A stretch of 64,000 nucleotides of DNA from positions 1,612,001 to 1,676,000 of the forward strand of contig JACJYN010000002.1 in the NCBI GenBank assembly GCA_020636095.1, written 5' to 3'. Below are positions 24,195 through 32,495 of this stretch, in pieces (position 1 is the stretch's first letter; every line of letters begins with the position of its first letter). The position numbers and the translations under genes were made by a program. Under the pieces are notes generated by a model that saw only the letters and a program-made list of their open reading frames with translations, was not told the DNA's origin and made no database searches. Source of the stretch: Lewinellaceae bacterium (lineage in GTDB: Bacteria > Bacteroidota > Bacteroidia > Chitinophagales > Saprospiraceae).

Positions 24195-24863
24195 TTAATA
24201 CAACCTCGGCTTTGCCCCTTCCGCTTTCGTCAATGCAGTAAAGTAGAAACGAAAGCCCACGGAAAAGTCAAACTGGTTGGTTCGGGTCATAGTCTTGGCC
24301 CGTACTCCCCCGATGTTGGTATCGAAGTCGGAGCGGGCGTAGTTATATTTTACCAACGTTTCGATACCAATAGCGTCCGAAGAGAAGATGGTAAACCCCG
24401 GCCCTACCCCAACGGCAAAGATGTTGGTGCTGATATTTTGCTGCACACCGCCGACTTCCTGGTCATCAGAAGAGTTGCCAAAGCCGAAGTTGGCTTCCAG
24501 GAAAAAGGACATATCGTCCGTCATGGGTATATAGTAGCGGGCAAAGGGGCCGAACAGCAGGTCGCTGTCCTTATTAGTCGCCTGAGTCTTATTTTTAACC
24601 TGGTTGAAGGTGTAGTCCAGGCCAATACCCAAGGCTAAATTGTCAATCAGGAAGTAACCCACCGATGGCGCAATGCTGAACTGCGTATAGGTTGGATTTT
24701 CTGTCGCTACATCTCCACTTCCTTTATCCTGTGTGATGGTGGACGTCGCTGCGGAAAACCCCAGCGTAGACCCCATCATAAAATTGCCTTGAGCGGTGAA
24801 CTGCGCCAGCAGTGTACCTGCGGAAAGCAGAAAGGCGATCAAAAAGACAGGCTTTTTCATCAT
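24195..24863 (-). CDS. outer-membrane beta-barrel (porin-family) protein
   Basis: A 222-aa exported protein with a signal peptide (MKKPVFLIAFLLSAGTLLAQ) and alternating amphipathic strands typical of eight-stranded barrels (FSIAPSVGYFLIDNLALGIGLDYTF, MSFFLEANFGFG, QFDFSVGFRFYF). The last strand is followed by about 12 residues (TALTKAEGAKPRLY) instead of the usual terminal aromatic, which is slightly odd. It matches the outer-membrane protein beta-barrel domain family widespread in Bacteroidota; function unknown. It is the gene after the ABC/OMP cassette on the minus strand, but a hairpin separates them. Confidence 0.75.
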   Translation of the reverse strand: MMKKPVFLIAFLLSAGTLLAQFTAQGNFMMGSTLGFSAATSTITQDKGSGDVATENPTYTQFSIAPSVGYFLIDNLALGIGLDYTFNQVKNKTQATNKDSDLLFGPFARYYIPMTDDMSFFLEANFGFGNSSDDQEVGGVQQNISTNIFAVGVGPGFTIFSSDAIGIETLVKYNYARSDFDTNIGGVRAKTMTRTNQFDFSVGFRFYFTALTKAEGAKPRLY

Positions 24864-24909
24864 TCCTCATTTTGGTTCAATGCATTAAGCTATGCTTATT
24901 GACAGCCCC

Positions 24910-24935
24910 CTGCTATGAGTTTGCTCATAGTAGGA
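24910..24935. terminator. hairpin downstream of the outer-membrane protein gene
   Basis: CTATGAG (24913-24919) and CTCATAG (24924-24930) form a 7-bp stem with a TTTG loop, extendable by CC/GG pairs. It lies 27 bp beyond the last gene of the TetR cassette on the minus strand and probably ends that transcript. Confidence 0.55.
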
Positions 24936-24956
24936 GGTGATTTATATCAGTTGACA

Positions 24957-26159
24957 TCAGAAACTATACTTCATCCTCAAAAAGAAAGCCTGTATCGGAC
25001 TAGAATACCCCCTCTTCTCCTTATCAAAAGTAATCTGCCCCACGAAATCGAGGTCCCAGTTCTCGGCGACGGAAAGCGTCAGCGTCGGGTTGGCGAATAG
25101 GGCATGTATATCTACCGGGCTGTAAATGAAAGCTACGCCGCCGTTGAGCAAGGGAGTGAAAGGATAAGAAAATTGGGCAAAAATAGCATGCCGGTAAGGG
25201 TAGAGGTTGCGGGCAGAGAGTTCGAAATTAAACAGGTTGGTCACACTGGCGCTGGTGCTGCCCGCGCTGTTGTATAAATACCCGCCATTGAGGTAGAGCG
25301 AATTTTCAAAGGAATAGTCTATCCCCACCGTTGCTGCAAAAGCATCATCCTGTTCTTTATCCAGAGGAAGGAAGTAGGTGAATTCTCCCTTCAGGCCGGC
25401 ATCCCCCAGGTTGCCTGCCCAACCGCCCCCCATGGCCAGGTAATTCCGGTCGTACCCTCCCAAAATCTGGATGTCGTAACTACCCTTATTGAATTTCCAC
25501 ATGCCGGCAATAGTGGCTTCATCGAAATGGTCAAACATCCGCACCGCCAGCTCCACGCTGGAAGCAAAACCAGTGTAGTACTTCACCCGCAGGGCATCGC
25601 TGCCAGGGCGCTCTTCGTAGTCAAAATCGGTAAAGGAAAAAGCATTGAAGATATCGTTCGGGTTCCAGACGGTACTGATACCCCAGTTGATGCGCTGCCG
25701 CCCCAGGCGCACCTCCCAATTGCCTTTAAAATATTCGAGATACAGACGGTCGATCATCGATTGCACCACCCAGGCATTCTCGTCCAGTAAGACCAGCGAG
25801 AGGTCGAAATAGTCGTTGTTGACATTATCGATGGCGTCGCCGTAATTGGGGTTGGCCCGCACCAGGTCGCCGTAGAAAACGCGGGTACGCAGGTCGGTAC
25901 GCAGCTTAAGTTCATCATTGATCATCCAACGGAAATTGAGGCGGTTGTGGATGAGGTTGTCCTGCAGAAAGGTATCCACCAGCATCCCCTGCTGAAAATC
26001 CGGAAAAGCGTCATTGAAAAAAAGCAGCGTCTGCATGTTCTTGACATAGCCGCTTAAAGACCAGTTTTTGGGGCTATCCTGCCCTTGTCCAAACAGGGAA
26101 AAAGCAAGCAGCCCAATGAGGATCAATCCTTTTCTCATTTTCTCATTGCTTATATTCAT
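24957..26159 (-). CDS. outer-membrane beta-barrel protein (alginate-export/DUF1302-like)
   Basis: A 400-aa barrel. A signal peptide follows MRKGLILIGLLAFSLFGQG (an in-frame ATG at 26138 is an equally good start). Many amphipathic strands follow, with the landmark GRQRINWGISTVWNPNDIFN, which is typical of DUF1302/alginate-export-like porins, and the protein ends in a classical K-Y-S-F with terminal Phe. It is last in the cassette TetR - LolA-like - FtsX - FtsX - ATPase - barrel, 12 bp behind the ATPase gene. From that position I infer it is the outer-membrane end of an envelope transport system; this is not demonstrated by sequence. Confidence 0.75.
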   Translation of the reverse strand: MNISNEKMRKGLILIGLLAFSLFGQGQDSPKNWSLSGYVKNMQTLLFFNDAFPDFQQGMLVDTFLQDNLIHNRLNFRWMINDELKLRTDLRTRVFYGDLVRANPNYGDAIDNVNNDYFDLSLVLLDENAWVVQSMIDRLYLEYFKGNWEVRLGRQRINWGISTVWNPNDIFNAFSFTDFDYEERPGSDALRVKYYTGFASSVELAVRMFDHFDEATIAGMWKFNKGSYDIQILGGYDRNYLAMGGGWAGNLGDAGLKGEFTYFLPLDKEQDDAFAATVGIDYSFENSLYLNGGYLYNSAGSTSASVTNLFNFELSARNLYPYRHAIFAQFSYPFTPLLNGGVAFIYSPVDIHALFANPTLTLSVAENWDLDFVGQITFDKEKRGYSSPIQAFFLRMKYSF

Positions 26160-26171
26160 TCCATAACTCCT

Positions 26172-26864
26172 TCACTCACTTTCCCTCACCTCATCCGTGG
26201 CCACCTTTCCATCCACCAGGGTCACCACCCGGCGGGCCCGGTCGATCACCCGTTGGTCGTGGGTGGAAAAAATAAAGGTGACCTTTTCTTCTTTGTTCAG
26301 TTGCGCCATGAGGTCGAGCAGGTTGGCGGTCGACTTTGAGTCGAGGTTCGCAGTCGGTTCATCCGCCAGGATAAAATCCGGCTTGGGCGCCAGGGCGCGG
26401 GCAACGGCCACACGTTGCTGTTGCCCCCCGGACAACTCGGACGGGCGCTTGTCCATCTTATCCTCCAGGCCGACGGCGCGCAGCAGTTCTTCCGCCCGTC
26501 CGTGGCGTTCCTCCTTCGGCCGGTTTTGGAGCAGCATGACGAACTCTACGTTCTCCCGGGCGGTGAGCACGGGGATGAGGTTGTAAGCCTGGAAGACGAA
26601 GCCGATGTGCTCTTTGCGGAAATCGATGAGCTTGTTGTCGCTCATGGCGTCAATATCATGGCCGCCGACTTCTACGTCACCCTCATCGGGACGGTCGAGC
26701 CCGCCGATGATATTCAAAAGGGTTGTCTTGCCCGAGCCGGAAGGGCCGACGATGGCGGTGAATTCTCCTTCGCTGATCTCCAGGTCTACGCCATTGAGTG
26801 CTTTTACCGGGATTTTATCCGGGTTGTATATTTTCACGACGCCCTTGGTGGTGATGACTTTCAT
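26172..26864 (-). CDS. ABC transporter ATP-binding protein (LolD/MacB type)
   Basis: A 230-aa ATPase: Walker A GPSGSGKT at 40-47, Q-loop FVFQAYNLIPVLTARENV, signature LSGGQQQ at 144-150, Walker B ILADEPTANLD (D168-E-P), and H-switch STHDQRV. The TAREN and GGQQQRVAVARAL wording is typical of the LolD/MacB/FtsE branch, whose partner permeases are FtsX-like mechanotransmitters rather than channel formers. It is encoded 15 bp after permease 2, so the complex is probably one ATPase dimer with the two flanking permeases. Confidence 0.93.
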   Translation of the reverse strand: MKVITTKGVVKIYNPDKIPVKALNGVDLEISEGEFTAIVGPSGSGKTTLLNIIGGLDRPDEGDVEVGGHDIDAMSDNKLIDFRKEHIGFVFQAYNLIPVLTARENVEFVMLLQNRPKEERHGRAEELLRAVGLEDKMDKRPSELSGGQQQRVAVARALAPKPDFILADEPTANLDSKSTANLLDLMAQLNKEEKVTFIFSTHDQRVIDRARRVVTLVDGKVATDEVRESE

Positions 26865-26879
26865 TGCTGATAATTTTTA

Positions 26880-28118
26880 TTAAATGGTTCTCAATGCTTC
26901 CACGGGTTTGAGCCGAATGGCTTTCAAGGCCGGATAGATAGAGGCCAGTATGGCTGTGAGGAATACCCCCACCGCTACCTGCAGATATACGATTGGGTCC
27001 AGTTCGAAATAAATAATGGAAGACATTCCGAAGCTCTCCAGGCCTTTAGCGTACATGGACATGTCGATGCCGTTCGCACCGACGTACTCAATCGTGATGT
27101 ACCCCAACAGCAGCCCTACCGGCATGGCCACCAGGCCCAACAGGGCAGACTCCAGCACGATCATGAGGAACACGCGAAGTTTGTTCATACCGATTGCCAT
27201 CAGCATGCCCAGCTCTTTAATGCGTTCGAGCACCGCCATCAGCATCGTATTGATAATGCCGAAGACCAGCGCCAGCATGATCACGGTAAGGTAGATGAGC
27301 GATATGTTCTTGATCTGCCCTTCGTAGAGTTCCAGGTCGGGGGAAATTTCCCGGTAGGTCTGTACTTTCAGGTTCGGGAATTTGGAACTCAGGCTGGCGG
27401 CTATGAGGTTAACCTGCCGAATGTCATCCACCATCAAGGCTATCTCGTGCGCCAGGCCCTCAACCGCCAAACTACTATCGGCGGCGGGGATCAGCAGGCT
27501 GTTGAGGTCATTGCGGCGAACGAAGACGTGCGACAGGTCGAAGGGATTGTTATCGGTATCGAAAATGCCCACAATGCGGAAGGCGGCGGCAGTAATGCTT
27601 CCGCCCCTGTCCTGAAAATTGAGCACTACCTTCGACCGAACCTTTACGTTCAGCTTTTTTGCCAGCTCGCTGCTGACGAGAATAGGATTTCGCCCTTCGC
27701 CGGAAAGGTAATCGCCTTCCACTATATTTTCATCGAGGGCATTCACCCGGGCCTCTTCTTCCGGTATGACCCCCTTGATACTCACTCCGCGGGCGCCCTT
27801 GCTGGAAGAGATCATCCCATTAACCACCGAACGCACGCTCACGGCTTTGACACCTGGCTCCGCCCGGATGGCCTGCTCCACTGCCTCCGCATCCGGTATA
27901 TTGTATTTGACTTCATTTTCGTCCAGGAATTCAGGCTGATGCACCTGGATGTGAGAAACGATGTTCTGAACGGCATTGTTGACGTAACTCTTGACCATCC
28001 CCGTTGCGAACCCCGTTAGAGAAAGGGCCGCCCAGATGCCTACGGCAATCGCACCCATCACCACCAGGCTGCGGGTCATGCTTCGCCAGATATTTCGCCA
28101 GGCCATTATTAGTATCAT
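26880..28118 (-). CDS. FtsX/MacB-type ABC permease 2
   Basis: A 412-aa permease with an N-terminal transmembrane helix (SLVVMGAIAVGIWAALSLTGFATG), a long periplasmic MacB-PCD-like domain (residues about 50-260), then three C-terminal helices (LIYLTVIMLALVFGIINTMLMAVLERIKELGMLMAIG; VLESALLGLVAMPVGLLLGYI; VAVGVFLTAILASIYPALKAIRL) and the closing PVEALRT. Four helices plus a large periplasmic domain is the FtsX/LolCE/MacB topology. It pairs with the permease upstream and the ATPase downstream. Confidence 0.9.
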   Translation of the reverse strand: MILIMAWRNIWRSMTRSLVVMGAIAVGIWAALSLTGFATGMVKSYVNNAVQNIVSHIQVHQPEFLDENEVKYNIPDAEAVEQAIRAEPGVKAVSVRSVVNGMISSSKGARGVSIKGVIPEEEARVNALDENIVEGDYLSGEGRNPILVSSELAKKLNVKVRSKVVLNFQDRGGSITAAAFRIVGIFDTDNNPFDLSHVFVRRNDLNSLLIPAADSSLAVEGLAHEIALMVDDIRQVNLIAASLSSKFPNLKVQTYREISPDLELYEGQIKNISLIYLTVIMLALVFGIINTMLMAVLERIKELGMLMAIGMNKLRVFLMIVLESALLGLVAMPVGLLLGYITIEYVGANGIDMSMYAKGLESFGMSSIIYFELDPIVYLQVAVGVFLTAILASIYPALKAIRLKPVEALRTI

Positions 28119-28141
28119 GGTTTGAATTTTATGTGTGTCGG

Positions 28142-28202
28142 GGTATCAGTGTATCGGGTTGAGTGGCATTAGTACAGAGATGCACTGCCACCCCGATACA
28201 CC
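28142..28202. repeat. GTGTATC-type inverted repeat between permease genes
   Basis: GTGTATCGGG at 28149-28158 pairs with CCCGATACAC at 28192-28201, and inside it GTGGCA (28163-28168) pairs with TGCCAC (28186-28191). A further GGTATCA unit precedes the left arm. The unit is the same as in the 22510 array. The element fills most of the 93-bp gap between two genes of the cassette. Confidence 0.75.
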
Positions 28203-28211
28203 TTTCTTATC

Positions 28212-29429
28212 CTATGCTCTCATCGCCTGCACCGGCTTCAGTTTTCGAATCTTAAAGATCGGATACATCGCCAGGATGGCGGTGATGACAAATACCAGCA
28301 AGGCCTGCGTCAGGAAAATATGGGCTTCGAAATTCGCCGGGAAGATGGCTTCGAAGCCAAATTTTTCCATAGCTGCCGCATAATCTCCGGAAAACCGGAG
28401 GGGGTTGACGTGAAAATACCACACCAGCGGAATGCTGGCCAATATGCCCAGCAAGGCGCCGAAAAGGCCCAGCATGATCACCTCCATCCATACGGCCAGG
28501 GCCAATTGCCAGCGGTGCATGCCAATGGAGATGAGCACCCCAAACTCGTATTCCCGTTCTTTTGACATCATCAGAATGGTGCCGAAGATGCCGAAGGCAA
28601 TGATGAGGTAGAGAATGATGTAAACGATGACGTTGCCGGCGCTATCCACCGTTTTGGCCTCCACCAGGTCGGGCAGCAGGTCCTTCCAGTCCATCACTTC
28701 GTAGGTGGAGGTGTCCAGTTTACTGTTTAAAACCTTCACTACCGGCTTGATATCATCCTGGCTGTCGAGCTGCAGCGCCAGTGAGGTTACCAGGCCGGTG
28801 GCCCCGTAAAAATACTGCGCCACCGGCAGCGGCAGGTAAACCATTTGCTTGTTGAGTTCCGGCGAGCCGAAATGAACCATCCCCTTAATGGGGTACTTCC
28901 CGGCGGCATTGACCCCGTGGTATCCCTGGCTGATCAGAACGATGGTATCGCCCAGGCTCAGCCCCAGGTTCTCCGCCACGCCTTCAGCCACCAGGGCCGC
29001 TTCTTCGTTATCCTCCAGGTATCTCCCTTCGGAAATCCGGCCGCTCAGGTTGGTCATGGCATCCTCCACCTGAGGGTCGATCCCCACCACCATCACTCCG
29101 GAGGTGTGATCCCCGGTAGAAGCCAGGGCAAAGGATTCGATGCGCGGCAATACCTGACGAATCTCAGGCGTCTTTTCCTGAAGCTGCTTCAGGGAGTCCG
29201 CCAGGGGGAAAGCCTTATCAATCGTCTGCTCATCCCAGTATCCCTTTTCGTGCACCTGCACGTAGCCATAGTAGTAATTAACCACGCTGTTGATCATGTG
29301 ATCCCAGGCGCCTTTCTGGATGGACTCCATGAAGGTGGCAAATAAAACGGCGAACAGGATGGAAGCCGCCGTGATGGCCGTACGCCGTTTGTTGCGCCAG
29401 ATATTGCGCCAGGCAAGACGAAATAGCAT
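28212..29429 (-). CDS. FtsX/MacB-type ABC permease 1
   Basis: A 405-aa permease starting at the ATG 29429 (MLFRLAWRNIWRNKRRT, the standard start of this family); the frame extends to 29519 but that segment is not permease-like. Topology: helix at about 18-38, a periplasmic domain of about 220 residues including GVMVVGIDPQVEDAM, then three helices (VIVYIILYLIIAFGIFGTILMMSKEREYEFGVLISIG; VIMLGLFGALLGILASIPLVWYF; LLVFVITAILAMYPIFKIRKL) and a PVQAMRA end. It is homologous to permease 2 in overall plan but clearly diverged, so a heterodimer like LolC-LolE is likely. Confidence 0.9.
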   Translation of the reverse strand: MLFRLAWRNIWRNKRRTAITAASILFAVLFATFMESIQKGAWDHMINSVVNYYYGYVQVHEKGYWDEQTIDKAFPLADSLKQLQEKTPEIRQVLPRIESFALASTGDHTSGVMVVGIDPQVEDAMTNLSGRISEGRYLEDNEEAALVAEGVAENLGLSLGDTIVLISQGYHGVNAAGKYPIKGMVHFGSPELNKQMVYLPLPVAQYFYGATGLVTSLALQLDSQDDIKPVVKVLNSKLDTSTYEVMDWKDLLPDLVEAKTVDSAGNVIVYIILYLIIAFGIFGTILMMSKEREYEFGVLISIGMHRWQLALAVWMEVIMLGLFGALLGILASIPLVWYFHVNPLRFSGDYAAAMEKFGFEAIFPANFEAHIFLTQALLVFVITAILAMYPIFKIRKLKPVQAMRA

Positions 29430-29557
29430 GTCTTTTGTTTGTTTATATTCTAGTAAGTATATGGACTGAATGAATGATTGATTGATTACCAGGGGTTTAG
29501 GCCAGGTTTCATGTTTCATTAATTGTGTCCAGGTACTTAGCTTTCATAAAACCCACC

Positions 29558-30313
29558 TCACCTCACTCTCTTCATATTCTGAACAGAGAAGAAAGATTCA
29601 TTGATAGGTTGATTAAAGTTCAGGTCCAGGTATTCAACAATGGTCTTATGCCCCTCTTCGTCGGCGGGGACTACTTCCAGGATGGAGGGTAGCAGGCGGT
29701 CGTCCATTTTCTTAATGCTCTTACCGTACATGGTATTCACCAGATAACCGTCCTCATCGTAAAATTCCGCTTTCATCTGCATAAACTCTTCGGTGTCGAT
29801 CCAGGAGAGCACCTTGCCCCACACCACCGGTGCATTTTCCCTGGGGGTGAGTTCGATCTTGTAGCACTTGCGCCCTTCGATGGTTTCCGTACCTAACAAC
29901 TGGTGGGTATAGTCTACCACGATAGAAGACTCGCGGACCAGGTCATCGTTGGTGAAATCGGAGCCCATCCAGGATTGCATCATCATAGAAGGCGGCAGTT
30001 TAATGGTGCGGTCGATGGTGGGTTGCCAGTTCCAGATCTCATTTTCTCTTTTCAGGAAAGCCGTGCCTTTATCGCGGGCAGGGCCTGTAACCAGGATCAG
30101 CATGTATTCACTGCCCTTCGACCAGCTCTTCATCTGCATCTCCCGCTTCCAGGTAGGCCGGATAATGGTCATTTTCAGCTCGCCAACGCTGGTCTCTCCC
30201 CGTTGCTTCTGGTCCGCTTTTTCAATAATTTCCTTGGCAGTGAGGTTCTGGGCATAGGCCGCTGTGCTCATTATCAGCGTGAACGCCAGTACGGCCAGGA
30301 TCAATCGTTTCAT
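29558..30313 (-). CDS. LolA-like outer-membrane lipoprotein-sorting family protein
   Basis: A 251-aa periplasmic protein with a signal peptide (MKRLILAVLAFTLIMSTAAYAQ). The mature part matches the LolA-like (PF17131-type) family: GELKMTIIRPTWKREMQMKSW, RDKGTAFLKRENEIWNWQP, IKLPPSMMMQSWMGSDFTNDDL, YKIELTP, and the late strand LPSILEVVPADEEGHKTIVEYL. These proteins have the open beta-barrel fold of LolA/LolB and probably carry a hydrophobic or lipid-like ligand between membranes. Located directly upstream of paired FtsX permeases, an ATPase and an outer-membrane barrel, it is a candidate periplasmic carrier of that system. Confidence 0.88.
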   Translation of the reverse strand: MKRLILAVLAFTLIMSTAAYAQNLTAKEIIEKADQKQRGETSVGELKMTIIRPTWKREMQMKSWSKGSEYMLILVTGPARDKGTAFLKRENEIWNWQPTIDRTIKLPPSMMMQSWMGSDFTNDDLVRESSIVVDYTHQLLGTETIEGRKCYKIELTPRENAPVVWGKVLSWIDTEEFMQMKAEFYDEDGYLVNTMYGKSIKKMDDRLLPSILEVVPADEEGHKTIVEYLDLNFNQPINESFFSVQNMKRVR

Positions 30314-30366
30314 TATGGTTGTGGTTTAAGAGTGTGTTTAAATTGATTTACGCCTCCGATGCCAAA

Positions 30367-30969
30367 TCAATTGGGCAGGCCAGGAGGCGTTGGGAGAAAG
30401 CGATCCAATATGAAGGCTTTCATCTCTTCTATCGGGTAGCTTTCTTCCATTTGCATGTAGTGCAGCATGATGCCGTCCAGCACCGCGCCGTAGTAAAGGG
30501 CTTCCTTTTCAGGTTCCTTAGCGCCCAGGCGGCGAAAAATGCCGGAGATGGCCGCTACCGCCTCTTCCTGTTTCTTTTTAAGCTCTGGCATAAAACTCGT
30601 CATCACATCGGTCTGAAAGGCCAATGAGGTCATCAGTTTCCAATAGTGGAGGTCTTTTTGCACAATCCCAAATGTCACTTCGGTCATCGCCCGCAATTGC
30701 CCGGCAGCGCCGGTTTGAGCGGTTAGAATCTGCCCCATTACCTGCTCGCCCATCTCCACCGCTTCCATAATGATATCATGCAACAAAGCTTCCTTGCTGT
30801 CAAAATAATTGTACAGCAACCCCTTCGACACCCCCGCCCCTTTGGCAATTTGGCTAATAGAAGTGCTGTGGTAGCCGTTGCGGGCGAACAGTTCCATGGC
30901 GGCCGTTTTGATCGTCTCTATGCTTTTCTGACGAATCTCTTCAAACTGTTTCTTAGTGCGTGGCGACAT
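30367..30969 (-). CDS. TetR/AcrR-family transcriptional regulator
   Basis: A 200-aa TetR protein: N-terminal HTH (IETIKTAAMELFARNGYHSTSISQIAKGAGVSKGLLYNYFDSKEALLHDII) and an all-helical ligand-binding C-terminus. The frame extends to 31002, but that extension lies on a palindromic operator and the promoter -7 box, so the ATG at 30969 is the likely start. It is the first gene of the envelope-transport cassette, 53 bp before the LolA-like gene, so autoregulation would also control the cassette. The inducing ligand is unknown and could be the transported hydrophobic compound. Confidence 0.92.
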   Translation of the reverse strand: MSPRTKKQFEEIRQKSIETIKTAAMELFARNGYHSTSISQIAKGAGVSKGLLYNYFDSKEALLHDIIMEAVEMGEQVMGQILTAQTGAAGQLRAMTEVTFGIVQKDLHYWKLMTSLAFQTDVMTSFMPELKKKQEEAVAAISGIFRRLGAKEPEKEALYYGAVLDGIMLHYMQMEESYPIEEMKAFILDRFLPTPPGLPN

Positions 30970-30982
30970 ATCATTTTTATGA

Positions 30983-31002
30983 TTGACCGAACGGTTAGTC
31001 AA
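30983..31002. promoter_or_regulatory. TetR-type palindromic operator
   Basis: The 20-bp site TTGACCGAAC-GGTTAGTCAA has outer arms TTGAC/GTCAA in perfect symmetry and resembles known TetR-family operators of the TTGACYRAYCGGTYRGTCAA kind. It overlaps the -7 box and start region of the TetR promoter, the expected position for autorepression. Confidence 0.7.
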
Positions 31003-31030
31003 ACCTAAATAAACTTTATCAATTTGTCAA
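31000..31030 (-). promoter_or_regulatory. promoter of the TetR gene and cassette
   Basis: On the minus strand TTG (31030-31028) is followed after 20 nt by TAGGTTTG (31007-31000), a full match to the Bacteroidota -33/-7 consensus. The start point would fall within the palindromic operator, about 20 nt before the ATG at 30969. Confidence 0.65.
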
Positions 31031-31164
31031 GAGCAGGCGTCATTTTTTCGGGAAAACACGACAAAAAAGGGGCTGGGGCCGATGAATACTATCGCAAAAG
31101 GCGCAGAGGTACAGCGTTTTTTCAGCCTCTGCACACTCCACGCCTCTGCGTACAACTTATCTCC

Positions 31165-32310
31165 TTACTGCGCCACCGGCTTACCCTCTTCCAGGGTTTT
31201 GATCATGCCCTGTAGTGCATCTCTGTTCAAATCATCGGGCGCTTGGGCCACCGCTATTCTGGCGTGTTTCAGCGCGTTTTTGACATCGCCGATTGCCGAA
31301 TATCCCCGCATCAACCCAACGTGAGTGGGCCAGGTATCGCCGTTTTTCTGGAAATTGCGCTCAAATACAGCAAAGGCTTCTTTGTATTTTTTCTGGCCGA
31401 TCAGCTGCCTGCCATAACCGTGCATTTCGAACACCGAGGCATTGGCCAGGGCGGTTTCCATCGTGGCGTCAGCTTCCTTGGTATTGCCCTTCTTGCGCAG
31501 CAGCCCCGCCTTGGTGGAAAGGGCGGCAAAAGTAGTAGCGCCACCCAAATTAGGATCAGTAGCCGAGTTGATCCAAACCAGGGCTTCATCCAGGTTCACG
31601 TCGTTGGCCAGGCACCACTGGGCAGCCGCCTGCAGGCTGGGGGGATCGAAACCCAGCGCGCCGCTCATCTGGCTCTGAATGGAAGCCAGGGCGGTTTGAG
31701 TCAGGCCTACTTCAACTTTGAAGGGAATGCGCCAATGCTCCCATTCCAGGGCGATAACTACGGAGCGGTCCGTTTGGCCCGAAAAAGTGTACTCCAGCCG
31801 CTCCCGGCTTTCGGGCAGGCCTTTTTGCTGCCGGACGGTAACCCGCAGTGCGTCCAGTTCTGGTTTGTAAAAATAGCTGCCCCATCCCGCAGTGTTCTTC
31901 GAAAAAATCAGGGTGCACGAATCAGGATAGGCCGCGATAAAGAAGCCGTACGTACCGGCAGCCAGCTTTTGGCCTTCGATGCTTACGTCGGTCGAAAACG
32001 AGATCGTCGTGCTTTCGTTGGCTCCGGCGCGCCAGGGGGATGCTCCATTGGAGCCAAAGCCCAGCACCGTGTAGCCGTAATGAGCGACGTTTGTCCCCCA
32101 GATCTGGCCTTCCCGGCCCTTTACCCCGGGAGCATTCCAGCGGACTTCCACATCGGTAACGCCGACTCGCCGGCCGGCCCAGCTTTTGTGGTTGACCCCG
32201 CCTTCGGGCAGCGAAAGGGCCTGGGCGGAAACATCGGATTGGGAAAGGAATACGAAGCTGATCAGGAGCGCCAGGGCGCTCAACGTCGGGCGATTCATTT
32301 GAACAGTCAT
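31165..32310 (-). CDS. exported DUF2911 protein with C-terminal helical-repeat region
   Basis: A 381-aa exported protein: signal peptide ending DVSAQA, then a DUF2911 beta-domain at about 35-190 (LPEGGVNHKSWAGRRVGVTDVEVRWNAPGVKGREGQIWG, TTISFSTDVSIEGQKLAAGTYGFFIAAYPDSCTLIFSKN). The C-terminal about 150 residues are helical and TPR-like (ANDVNLDEALVWINSAT, KKYKEAFAVFERNFQKNGDTWPTHVGLMRGYSAIGDVKNALKHARIAV). An ATG four codons in (32298) is an alternative start. DUF2911 proteins are common in Bacteroidota; function unknown. It is divergent to metF across 306 bp. Confidence 0.85.
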   Translation of the reverse strand: MTVQMNRPTLSALALLISFVFLSQSDVSAQALSLPEGGVNHKSWAGRRVGVTDVEVRWNAPGVKGREGQIWGTNVAHYGYTVLGFGSNGASPWRAGANESTTISFSTDVSIEGQKLAAGTYGFFIAAYPDSCTLIFSKNTAGWGSYFYKPELDALRVTVRQQKGLPESRERLEYTFSGQTDRSVVIALEWEHWRIPFKVEVGLTQTALASIQSQMSGALGFDPPSLQAAAQWCLANDVNLDEALVWINSATDPNLGGATTFAALSTKAGLLRKKGNTKEADATMETALANASVFEMHGYGRQLIGQKKYKEAFAVFERNFQKNGDTWPTHVGLMRGYSAIGDVKNALKHARIAVAQAPDDLNRDALQGMIKTLEEGKPVAQ

Positions 32311-32452
32311 TGGTGATTGGATTGGTGAAAAAATAGGTTTTTATGTCGTTGTATAAAGATAGGGAATAGTGAGAATATGCTTGCTTTTTCGGGAAAGGCA
32401 AATTTTGATCCTCCACTGACACACCAATATGGTATTAAAGCCCACTATTCCG

Positions 32453-32460
32453 TATTTTTG
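32453..32460 (+). promoter_or_regulatory. -7 promoter box for metF
   Basis: TATTTTTG fits TAnnTTTG. No TTG is seen at the usual -33 distance. If used, it gives a metF leader of about 150 nt that contains the whole inverted repeat at 32496-32604. Confidence 0.4.
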
Positions 32461-32495
32461 CCCTTCACTAAACAACTGCCACCGCAAAAACATCC

